DNA from: Bacteroides sp.
GTDB taxonomy: Bacteria > Bacteroidota > Bacteroidia > Bacteroidales > Bacteroidaceae
Assembly: GCF_030151085.1 (NCBI RefSeq)
Contig: NZ_JASLER010000082.1
Location: 1-50,879 of the forward strand
DNA length: 50,879 nucleotides
Reading direction: 5' to 3'
Shown here: positions 42,291 through 49,650 of the stretch, piece by piece
Layout: each line of letters opens with the position of its first letter
How positions within the stretch are numbered: position 1 is the stretch's first letter
Translations under genes and position numbers: made by a program
Notes under the pieces: generated by a model
What the model saw: only the letters and a program-made list of their open reading frames with translations
What the model was told of the DNA's origin: nothing
Database searches by the model: none

Positions 42291-43598
42291 ATGAAAGAAT
42301 TGACCGACTGGTTTCAGCAGGTGCTTGACACAACAATCCGTCTTTACTTCAAGCAAGAGAGTGAAATAACTTCTTTGCTTGAAGTAAAGTCCCCTCTTAG
42401 CCCGTGGTGGGAGCAGATGACAGGTATGTCCGGCGAGCAAATTTCTTTTGAGGAGAAAGTCGTCATCATGCTTGCATTGATGCCTCATCTCTATCCGCAA
42501 GCACTGGATATCTTCTTTGTCAATAATAAGAACTTTGATCGTCCTTATACGGAATTCGGAGGCTGGAAAGGACTCTCGCATGGAGGTTTTTTGCCTACGG
42601 GTGAGACAGTAGCTTTTATGCTGGCGGGTGAAAATACGGATATGCGTTCTTCGGTTGTTAGTCTGTTCGAGAAAGAACATTGGTTTTATATCCGGAATAT
42701 TCTCCGTCTGGAAGGTGGGGGAGAAGGAGAACCTTTTCTAAGCGGGCAATTACGAGCATCGGATGAACTATTGAGTAAAGTTCTTCATGGTAAAGAGTAT
42801 AAACCGGATTACAGTACCGGTTTTCCTGCTAAGCGGATAACTACTCCGCTTAATTGGAACGATATGGTTTTGGATTACCAAGTAGCGGAACAACTGGAAG
42901 AAATCAACACCTGGATTACCGGATCCGAAACGATTATGGAAGAGTGGGGACTGAAACGCATCCTCAAACCCGGTTACCGGACTTTGTTTTACGGACCTCC
43001 AGGGACAGGAAAAACTCTTGCCGCGACATTATTGGGAAAACGAAATGGCATGGATGTTTATCGAGTGGATCTTTCAATGATTGTTTCTAAGTATATCGGT
43101 GAGACGGAGAAGAATCTTGCACGTATTTTCGATATGGCTGAAAACCGTCGTTGGATCCTTTTCTTCGATGAGGCTGATGCTTTATTTGGTAAGCGTACTT
43201 CCACACAGACTTCCAATGACCGACATGCCAATCAGGAGGTAGCTTACTTATTGCAACGCATAGAAGATTTTCCGGGTATGGTAGTCCTGGCAACGAATTT
43301 GCGAAGTAATATTGACGAAGCTTTTTCCCGGCGTTTCCAGTCCATCATTTACTTCCCCATGCCCGACGAAGAAACTCGTTACGAGTTGTGGGAGAAGATG
43401 CTGCCCCCAAATTGGCTAGTCAACCGTGAAGAATGCATACGGAGAATGGCTAATTATGAACTCGCCGGTGGAGCCATGACAAATGTAATCCGTAGTTGTG
43501 CACTTTATCTGATGGCGGCAAAAACTAACGCTCTCAATGAAAGTGTATTAGTCGATGCCATCCGCCGTGAACAAGCAAAAGAGGGTGTAAGACAATAG
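42291..43598 (+). CDS. AAA+ ATPase (Pvc15/Afp15-like)
   Basis: This is a 435-residue ATPase. The N-terminal ~195 residues are a family-specific helical domain. The AAA+ module follows with Walker A FYGPPGTGKTLAATLL (~233-248), Walker B ILFFDEADALFG (~288-299), and the arginine finger in FSRRFQSIIYFPMPDEETRY. An insertion-lid helix follows. Pvc15 and Afp15 are needed for particle assembly or cargo loading and are FtsH/CDC48-like. It lies 6 bp after the eCIS core gene, so those two are strongly linked. There is no membrane segment, so the protein should be cytoplasmic. Confidence 0.92.
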   Translation: MKELTDWFQQVLDTTIRLYFKQESEITSLLEVKSPLSPWWEQMTGMSGEQISFEEKVVIMLALMPHLYPQALDIFFVNNKNFDRPYTEFGGWKGLSHGGFLPTGETVAFMLAGENTDMRSSVVSLFEKEHWFYIRNILRLEGGGEGEPFLSGQLRASDELLSKVLHGKEYKPDYSTGFPAKRITTPLNWNDMVLDYQVAEQLEEINTWITGSETIMEEWGLKRILKPGYRTLFYGPPGTGKTLAATLLGKRNGMDVYRVDLSMIVSKYIGETEKNLARIFDMAENRRWILFFDEADALFGKRTSTQTSNDRHANQEVAYLLQRIEDFPGMVVLATNLRSNIDEAFSRRFQSIIYFPMPDEETRYELWEKMLPPNWLVNREECIRRMANYELAGGAMTNVIRSCALYLMAAKTNALNESVLVDAIRREQAKEGVRQ

Positions 43599-43622
43599 AA
43601 TCTAATTAATAAAGTCTTTAGA

Positions 43623-45419
43623 ATGAAAAGATTGTTCATGTCAGTAATTGTATTCTTCGTCACTGCTATAAGCTTCTTGCTTGTGGCGCAAGATACATTT
43701 ACGGAAGCTTACCAACGTTTCCGTCCTTATCATTATCAGACGCCGCGGGCATGGAATCGCATTCGTCGCGAAGTGGCAACGCATGGAAAGGAAAAGTGGC
43801 CTTTTGTGGAGACTGGACGAATGGAAATGCATCTGGCAGGAGGCTGGAAGGGACTTATTCCTGCACCTACACCTGCCAATACCTATTTCTTTAAGGAAGT
43901 GGATGATATGGGAAGAATATACAGTTTGATACTTAAGCCCAATGCCTTTGGCTATGTGGTTTATCCTTTCAAACTCGAACAGCAATTTAAACTTTCTGAA
44001 AACGAGTTGCTTTCCCCCCGTGTTTTAGCTAAGGGCTTTATGAATACTCTTGTTACAGACGTGTCTTATGAGACGGCGCAGAAGTTGGATGATATTATTT
44101 ATGTACCGGACACCACCGGAACGGAAGAAGTCACTACTCCCGAAATATATGATGAAAAAGGAAATATGGGTTGGCTTAAGGAGGCCGATTACTATGACCT
44201 TTACAACGTGAAGAATTTCTATTGTTATTTTGATAATCGCTCCGATGCCGGTAGCAGTCATTATAAGTATATTACCGATACCACCCGTTACTATTCTACC
44301 GAGGTCGAAACCTTGAAGGAACATATACTTCAAAGTGATTCACTCTATGCAATGATTCCTTATTGGATGACGGATGTTTATCTGGGTTTGCCCCTTTCAG
44401 TAAGTTCCCGTATTAGGCGCTATGGTTATTTAGGCTATGTCATCAATCCCATTAGCGGAACGCCGGAGATTACTAACAATTGGACCTCTCCCAATCTGAT
44501 GGATTTCATTCCTTATAAAAGTAAACCTTATGATTTGGTTGCTTATTGCGGTGATTCCCAGTCTACAAATCGCTTTTTAACCAATCCGGAAGCTTGTCGT
44601 AAGTTTATTTATTCAATACTGAATTATCCGGGTGGTATGATAAATCGAGCTGACTTTGATTCCAAGCCCGAAGGATTGAATCTTTATTTGCCGGCATTTG
44701 ATTTTAAAGAAAAACGTGCATTGACACAGCTTGTTAAATCTTTAAGCCTTGTGATAGATAGTTTATGGGTGAATGATTCTGTTTATATCTATAGGGATAC
44801 AAAAAAGGTAATGAATAAGGATTTAGGTTTCTTCCTTACCTTTTCCAAAAAAGCGGCGGCAGAGCATTCCGGTTTTATTTCCGGTCTTCAATGTTTTGTC
44901 GATTCTGTGTACTTTGCCGATTTCGATTCTTTGGGCATATCATCACGCATCCTTTACAATGATGGCAGCATTGATACCAGTTCCGTTTTTACCCGTACTA
45001 TTAATCCCTTTTATCTATTCCGTATTCCCTATAAGACCATAGAACCGGGAATTAATAATGATGACATTTGGCAAATAATGGATTCCGATTATGCGTCCGG
45101 TCAGTGGGGACTATTCTTTTGTATTGACCTCTGTATTCTTTTCATGATATTTGCTCTTGTCATAATGCGTTATATATCTGTTCCATTTAATGTGTATATT
45201 GAAAAATATTATACATTTGTCGTTCTTTTGATGATAACATTAATGATGGAATTTGGTGTATTTTTCTTCTTTATGATAGAGGCTTTATCTCCGCAAATTA
45301 TTTATTTCGATTTAGAAACGGGAAGTATGACTTACCTAGCACTTATTGCTTTGCCAATTGTACCTATTTTACTTTATTTTTTAATTCTAAAGTTAAATAA
45401 AAGAGAACCTTTGCCATAA
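43623..45419 (+). CDS. Exported protein with three C-terminal membrane helices, part of the injection-system operon
   Basis: The family is unknown to me. Residues 1-22 are a signal peptide ending LLVAQ. Residues 23-494 form a large ectodomain. Three helices lie at ~496-516, 530-553 and 569-590, with a short basic tail. Residues ~289-375 show a GH18-like order: DLVAYCGDSQS strand, EACRKFIYSIL helix, then GLNLYLPAFDF where the catalytic strand of GH18 (DxxDxDxE) would be, but without the acidic triad. It is 24 bp after the ATPase and is the last cluster gene. It may anchor the machine to the envelope, dock it or act on polysaccharide (inference). Confidence 0.72.
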   Translation: MKRLFMSVIVFFVTAISFLLVAQDTFTEAYQRFRPYHYQTPRAWNRIRREVATHGKEKWPFVETGRMEMHLAGGWKGLIPAPTPANTYFFKEVDDMGRIYSLILKPNAFGYVVYPFKLEQQFKLSENELLSPRVLAKGFMNTLVTDVSYETAQKLDDIIYVPDTTGTEEVTTPEIYDEKGNMGWLKEADYYDLYNVKNFYCYFDNRSDAGSSHYKYITDTTRYYSTEVETLKEHILQSDSLYAMIPYWMTDVYLGLPLSVSSRIRRYGYLGYVINPISGTPEITNNWTSPNLMDFIPYKSKPYDLVAYCGDSQSTNRFLTNPEACRKFIYSILNYPGGMINRADFDSKPEGLNLYLPAFDFKEKRALTQLVKSLSLVIDSLWVNDSVYIYRDTKKVMNKDLGFFLTFSKKAAAEHSGFISGLQCFVDSVYFADFDSLGISSRILYNDGSIDTSSVFTRTINPFYLFRIPYKTIEPGINNDDIWQIMDSDYASGQWGLFFCIDLCILFMIFALVIMRYISVPFNVYIEKYYTFVVLLMITLMMEFGVFFFFMIEALSPQIIYFDLETGSMTYLALIALPIVPILLYFLILKLNKREPLP

Positions 45420-45515
45420 ATTAAATCTTCATTTCATGTATATTGGAACAATTTATAAGGTTTCTGTACTTTAAGAAAAATGACTGTTTGCTTTAATAGA
45501 GAGTAATGAAGGTTG

Positions 45516-45547
45516 TTTGCCACTCTTGTTTGAATAACCGTTCTTTG
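45516..45547 (+). promoter_or_regulatory. Possible promoter of the invertase gene
   Basis: TTTG at 45516-45519 and GTTCTTTG at 45540-45547 (two mismatches to TAnnTTTG) are 20 bp apart, 34 bp before the ATG. It is a weak match. The 162-bp gap shows no clear terminator after the 598-residue gene, so read-through from the injection-system operon is also possible. Confidence 0.35.
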
Positions 45548-45581
45548 GTATTGTATAATAACCAATAAACATTTATTTATT

Positions 45582-46172
45582 ATGGCAGTAGTAGCTTATT
45601 TGAGAGTGAGTACGGAGAAGCAATTTCTTGAAAATCAGAAAGAAGAGATCGTACGTTTTGCAGAGAAGAATGGTTTAAACATTGACAAATGGTACATGGA
45701 AACTGTAAGTGGTAAAGTGAGTACAAAAGAACGCAAATTAGCTGGATTATTGGATCGAATGAAACCTGGGGACTGTTTGATTGTAACAGAAATTTCTCGA
45801 CTTAGCCGTACATTACTGGAGATTATGACCATTCTTAATTCTTGCATCAAAAAAGGAGTAGTACTATATAGTACGAAAGAAGGGTATGTATTTCAGAATG
45901 ACATTAACAGTAAAGTTCTGGGATTTGCTTTTGGTTTGATGGCTGAGATTGAGCGTAATTTGATTTCCATGCGTACGAAAGAAGCATTGGCACGACGAAG
46001 GAATGAGGGAAAGCATCTTGGACGTAAAAAAGGGGATATGCCAAAGATGAAAATATTGAACGAACACAAAAGACAATTGGTAAGAGATCATGAGAGAGGG
46101 AAGTCTTGTGCAGCACTTGCACGTCAGATGGGAGTTTCACGTACTACTATGTTCCGTCTGTTAAATCATTAA
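45582..46172 (+). CDS. mpi: Mpi-family serine DNA invertase
   Basis: This 196-residue small serine recombinase has the catalytic Ser10 in VAYLRVSTEKQF. The conserved Arg region SRLSRTLLEIM (~70-80) follows, then the long E helix (GLMAEIERNLISMRTKEALA) that drives dimerisation. The C-terminal HTH (~165-194) contains SCAALARQMGVSRTTMFRLL. Length and sequence pattern fit the master promoter invertase family of Bacteroides (Mpi), which flips many capsule promoters at once. In this window the only candidate substrate I see is the repeat pair at 1673-1690 and 1864-1881, about 43 kb away. No invertible site flanks the gene itself. The Mpi assignment is good but the substrate is inferred. Confidence 0.85.
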   Translation: MAVVAYLRVSTEKQFLENQKEEIVRFAEKNGLNIDKWYMETVSGKVSTKERKLAGLLDRMKPGDCLIVTEISRLSRTLLEIMTILNSCIKKGVVLYSTKEGYVFQNDINSKVLGFAFGLMAEIERNLISMRTKEALARRRNEGKHLGRKKGDMPKMKILNEHKRQLVRDHERGKSCAALARQMGVSRTTMFRLLNH

Positions 46173-46182
46173 CAAGTACACG

Positions 46183-46232
46183 ACTAAACGAAGGTGTCAA
46201 AAGTTGATAATTTTTTGACACCCTTCGTTAGT
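46183..46232. terminator. Bidirectional terminator between invertase and HdeD-like gene
   Basis: Bases 46183-46202 and about 46213-46232 form a long inverted repeat (ACTAAACGAAGGTGTCAAAA with its complement, one bulged base) with a short A/T loop. It lies between two converging genes and ends in T-runs on either side. Confidence 0.75.
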
Positions 46233-46239
46233 ACATTTT

Positions 46240-46842
46240 TTATAAAACAGGTATTTCGGATTCTGTTTCTTTATGTTCTTTTACTCGTTTATGCAGATTC
46301 TTCAATTCAAAAGCTAGCATAATACGGAAGAATCCGATAATTAAGAAGGCGAAAGAGATCATATAAACAGCATAGATAGCTCCTACAGCCGGTTGCCACA
46401 AAATGATTAATGAGCAAATAATTGCGAGTATACCGAATGCAATATACCATCCCCAATCTTTAGTTCCATATCTTTTTAGATCCATGGAATAACCGAAGGA
46501 AGAAAATCCGCGGAACATCAGCCAGAATGCAATAATGAATGGAATAACTTCCATACTTACTAATGGATAAGCAATCAGATAGAAGCCTAATATCAAATCG
46601 ATGATGCCTCCTGTCAGATACCAACCCCAACTAGATACAGTCTTTCGATTGCTTACCGCAAAAGAGATTTCCAGTAGACCACTGAATAGCATAGATATAC
46701 TGAATAAGATACTCAAAGCTGCATATCCGCTGAATGGAGAGAACATCAAGCAAAGAGCTACCACGACATAAAGAATACCAAGAATTAGTGAAATCCACCA
46801 ATTTTTTACTTCTTGTTTTAGTTCGTCAAAAATAGTTTTCAT
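46240..46842 (-). CDS. HdeD-like membrane protein (DUF308)
   Basis: This 200-residue protein has six transmembrane helices in a two-fold DUF308 repeat, typical of HdeD acid-resistance proteins of enteric bacteria. ISLILGILYVVVALCLMFSP is the first helix, and GWYLTGGIIDLILGFYLIAY and WYIAFGILAIICSLIILWQP are the related GWY-type repeats. The C-terminal tail from ~180 is charged and cytoplasmic. A role in stress at the inner membrane is plausible, but HdeD function is not defined outside enterics. It is divergent from tpx; the ~126-bp gap between them should hold both promoters. Confidence 0.85.
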   Translation of the reverse strand: MKTIFDELKQEVKNWWISLILGILYVVVALCLMFSPFSGYAALSILFSISMLFSGLLEISFAVSNRKTVSSWGWYLTGGIIDLILGFYLIAYPLVSMEVIPFIIAFWLMFRGFSSFGYSMDLKRYGTKDWGWYIAFGILAIICSLIILWQPAVGAIYAVYMISFAFLIIGFFRIMLAFELKNLHKRVKEHKETESEIPVL

Positions 46843-46968
46843 GTGAATCTTAATTTTAAATGATTATTATATATTCGTTTGTGGAGTAACAATTCATCTA
46901 AGAAAAAGTTTTTGATGAACTTTTCCGACATTAGGTTTGTTATAGCTATATAATAATTTGATAAAACT

Positions 46969-47472
46969 ATGGCTACAACAAAATTTAAAGGACAACCGGT
47001 TAAGATTATCGGTGAATTTATACAAGTGGGTAAAGCTGCCCCTGATTTCGAGTTAGTGAAAACTGATTTATCTTCATTTTCTTTGAAGGAATTGAATGGA
47101 AAGAATGTAATCTTGAATATCTTTCCAAGCTTGGATACTGGCGTTTGCGCTACTTCCGTACGTAAGTTTAATAAGCTGGCAGCTGGATTACCTGATACAG
47201 TAGTATTGGCTATCTCTAAAGATTTGCCTTTTGCTCATGCCCGTTTTTGTACTACTGAAGGTATTGAAAATGTGATACCATTGTCTGACTTCCGTTTTTC
47301 AGATTTTGATGAGAACTATGGAGTACGTATGGCGGATGGTCCTCTTAACGGATTATTGGCACGTGCAGTGGTAGTTATTGGTAAAGATGGAAAGATTGCC
47401 TACACAGAACTTGTTCCGGAAATTACACAAGAACCTGATTATGATAAAGCAATCGAAGCAGTAAAGAAATAA
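46969..47472 (+). CDS. tpx: Thiol peroxidase Tpx
   Basis: This 167-residue atypical 2-Cys peroxiredoxin reduces hydrogen peroxide and alkyl hydroperoxides with thioredoxin. SLDTGVCATSVRKFN holds the peroxidatic Cys60 with the Thr-x-x-Cys context, and ARFCTTEGIENVIPLSDFR holds the resolving Cys94. These correspond to Cys61 and Cys95 of E. coli Tpx. Arg116-region residues follow in DFDENYGVRMADGPLNGLLA. It has full length and no signal peptide, so it is cytoplasmic. It is a single-gene unit with its own terminator at 47499-47540 and is not linked to the upstream accessory regions. Confidence 0.96.
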   Translation: MATTKFKGQPVKIIGEFIQVGKAAPDFELVKTDLSSFSLKELNGKNVILNIFPSLDTGVCATSVRKFNKLAAGLPDTVVLAISKDLPFAHARFCTTEGIENVIPLSDFRFSDFDENYGVRMADGPLNGLLARAVVVIGKDGKIAYTELVPEITQEPDYDKAIEAVKK

Positions 47473-47498
47473 GATTGGATTTGGATAAGCGATAATGA

Positions 47499-47540
47499 AA
47501 AACGGTGAACAAGAATGATATCTTGTACACCGTTTTTTTT
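47499..47540 (+). terminator. Terminator after tpx
   Basis: AAAACGGTG (47499-47507) pairs with CACCG plus the T-run (47528-47540), extended inward by ACAAG/CTTGT pairing. A run of eight T follows directly. It also serves as a transcription boundary against the converging DedA gene. Confidence 0.85.
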
Positions 47541-47559
47541 GTATATAAATGAATAGTTT

Positions 47560-48201
47560 TTATTTTTTCTTTACTCCTTTATAGATTAGGAATCCTATCA
47601 CTAATACTGCGATACCTATAATGGCATAACCTATTTCATGGCTATATTCAGTTGCCAGAACATAGACATCATTGGTTGTTTTAATATCTGTATATCGATA
47701 GATAAGGTAACCCAGCAATGCTAATATTGAATTCCATATTCCGGCACCAAGTGTTGTATACAGCAGGAAAGGACCTAATTTCATGCCAGCGAGTCCTGCC
47801 GGTATACTGATAAGCTGTCGAACAGCCGGAATAAGACGACCGAAGAATGTCGAAGCGGCACCGTGTTTTCTAAAGTATTCTTCCGCATGGTGTACTTTTG
47901 CTTCGTCAATCAGGCACATGTGCCCAAAACGGCTGTTGGCAAACTTGTAGACAATGGGACGTCCCAGCCATTTTGCCAGATAATAATTCACTAATGCGCC
48001 AGCGTCTGCACCGATTGTTGCAAAAATAATGACAAGGAAGATATTCATACTCTCGTCCGCCATAGATTTCCATGCAGCTGGTGGTACAATTACTTCAGAT
48101 GGAAAGGGTATAAATGAGCTTTCAATAGCCATAAATAATGTGACTACCCAATAGTTCAAATTCTCTAATACCCATTTGATGAGTTCAGCAGATGATTCCA
48201 T
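47560..48201 (-). CDS. DedA family membrane protein (VTT domain)
   Basis: This 213-residue inner-membrane protein has about five hydrophobic segments. The family motifs are present: Glu27-x4-Pro32-x-Pro-Ser-Glu36 in the first re-entrant loop (ESSFIPFPSEVIVPP), and FFGRLIPAVRQLISIPAG (Phe120-Gly-Arg122, Pro125, Arg128) in the second. DedA proteins affect membrane lipid homeostasis, some as undecaprenyl-phosphate or phosphatidylethanolamine translocases. Undecaprenyl phosphate is also the capsule carrier, but nothing else ties this gene to the capsule locus. It is 26 bp downstream of the TPR gene on the same strand, so the two may be co-transcribed. Confidence 0.92.
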   Translation of the reverse strand: MESSAELIKWVLENLNYWVVTLFMAIESSFIPFPSEVIVPPAAWKSMADESMNIFLVIIFATIGADAGALVNYYLAKWLGRPIVYKFANSRFGHMCLIDEAKVHHAEEYFRKHGAASTFFGRLIPAVRQLISIPAGLAGMKLGPFLLYTTLGAGIWNSILALLGYLIYRYTDIKTTNDVYVLATEYSHEIGYAIIGIAVLVIGFLIYKGVKKK

Positions 48202-48227
48202 TTTCTAATTTGTGGTTTACTTGGATG

Positions 48228-49643
48228 TTATTTTAATGATTCAAAAATATTCTTCATTGCTTTGGCCAAATCTTCCTGGTCTTCATCCAGTAACAGCTGC
48301 TGTATTTTCTCCAGTTCTTCCAGTTTGAACGGATGTTCGCAAAGCTGATTGTATTTGATAAAATTTTCTTTGTCTCTAAGTAACATGTACAAGGAGGTCA
48401 ACTTTTCATTAATGCCTCCGAAGTCCGGTTCCATTTCTTTGACGTGTTCAAAAGCCAGTTTGGCATAACTTAGTTGCCCTATTTCCATGCTACTCATACC
48501 TATTTCATGCCAAGTATCGGCCTCTGGAGCTATTTCTAATGCTTTTGCCCATTTCTTAACTCCCTTTTCATAGTCATCCTCTTCCATGTAAATACGACCT
48601 TCAATCAGGTATGAGTCTACTTCATCAGGATCTAAATCTCTTGCTTTTTTGCAATATTGATGAGCTTTGCGTTTTTTACCCATTTTGTGGAGGCAAAGTG
48701 CTGCATTGGCATAGAGGGCAGGGAGTGTGAGCGAATCATCAATATCTTGATCGGCTATTGCTTGTTCCAGATGGGTTAATGCATCTTCCCATTCACCTTT
48801 CGAAACTTTGTTGAGTCCGATAAAAGTGTGCATGAAGCTAGGAGTGATGGCATCAAGCTTTTCTGCTTGCTTGTAATTTTCCAAAGCACTTTCTTCGTTA
48901 CCAATCTGAAAGTAAGAATGACCTCTCATAATGTAGGCATCGGCAAATTCATCATCGGCAACGATGGCATAATCACAGGCCTCAATAGTCTTGTCGAACA
49001 TTTGTTGATCGAAGTAGCAACGAGCTAGTCCGAACCAATACGATGCCGAATAAGGATTCTTATCAATCAATTTGTTGTAGAACATTGAAGCCTCTTCATA
49101 TTTACCTTGGGCGTAGTAACAATCACCGGTAACGGCAAGGAAGGCTTCTTCTTCACCATTTTGTTCGATTCCACGTGCCAGCCATGGTAATGCTCTTTCG
49201 GGAGCACCGGTGTCAATGTATAAATAAGCTACATCTACAATATTAGCCAGATCTTCTTTATCTTCTATGGAGTCAAGTAATTGTTCGGCATCATCGTATC
49301 TGCCTTCTCCAACCAGAAGATTTGCTTTTAAGACTTTTACTTCGGAAGAGTTTTCGCTTATTTGTTCTATGATTTCTTTTGCTTTCTCTCTCTCCTGGAT
49401 ATCCAAATACAAGTATGCTTGTTCAACTAGCAATGCAGTATTTTCGGGGTGTATGTTTAAACCATATTCTACCACCTCAGTAGCTATTTCGTTCTTATGA
49501 CGAATAGCATACCAATCGGCGAGATCGGCTAAATCATCCGCATCCAGATAGATAGGTTTATTTTCGGCTTTATGAGCCTCATATTGTTCTGCAAGCTCTT
49601 GCAGTTCCTTATCTCTTCCAGATAAGTAACTCTTTTTACTCAT
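48228..49643 (-). CDS. Tetratricopeptide repeat protein
   Basis: This 471-residue acidic soluble protein is built almost wholly of TPR-type helix pairs. Recognisable units include ALPWLARGIEQNGEEEAFLA, EEASMFYNKLIDKNPYSAS, YFQIGNEESALENYKQAEKL and KAHQYCKKARDLDPDEVDS. At least ten units can be counted by eye from residue ~45 to ~430. There is no signal peptide or enzymatic domain. Such proteins act as assembly scaffolds; the partner is unknown. It lies 7 bp after glnS and 26 bp before the DedA gene, so glnS, this gene and dedA may form one operon. The start MSKKSYLSGRDK follows directly on the glnS stop region. Confidence 0.88.
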   Translation of the reverse strand: MSKKSYLSGRDKELQELAEQYEAHKAENKPIYLDADDLADLADWYAIRHKNEIATEVVEYGLNIHPENTALLVEQAYLYLDIQEREKAKEIIEQISENSSEVKVLKANLLVGEGRYDDAEQLLDSIEDKEDLANIVDVAYLYIDTGAPERALPWLARGIEQNGEEEAFLAVTGDCYYAQGKYEEASMFYNKLIDKNPYSASYWFGLARCYFDQQMFDKTIEACDYAIVADDEFADAYIMRGHSYFQIGNEESALENYKQAEKLDAITPSFMHTFIGLNKVSKGEWEDALTHLEQAIADQDIDDSLTLPALYANAALCLHKMGKKRKAHQYCKKARDLDPDEVDSYLIEGRIYMEEDDYEKGVKKWAKALEIAPEADTWHEIGMSSMEIGQLSYAKLAFEHVKEMEPDFGGINEKLTSLYMLLRDKENFIKYNQLCEHPFKLEELEKIQQLLLDEDQEDLAKAMKNIFESLK

Positions 49644-49650
49644 TTGTTTA

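Noticed and set aside
25625..45419. Type VI secretion system or R-type pyocin
   Set aside because: There is no TssJ/L/M membrane complex, TssB/C pair or ClpV, and no phage lysis genes. LysM hub, DUF4255, DUF4157 and the Pvc15-like ATPase point to the eCIS class.
46183..46232. Inverted repeat after the invertase that shares TAAACGAA with the capsule promoter repeat
   Set aside because: It is a tight hairpin between converging genes with T-runs, so a terminator explains it. The shared octamer is short and no promoter lies between the arms.
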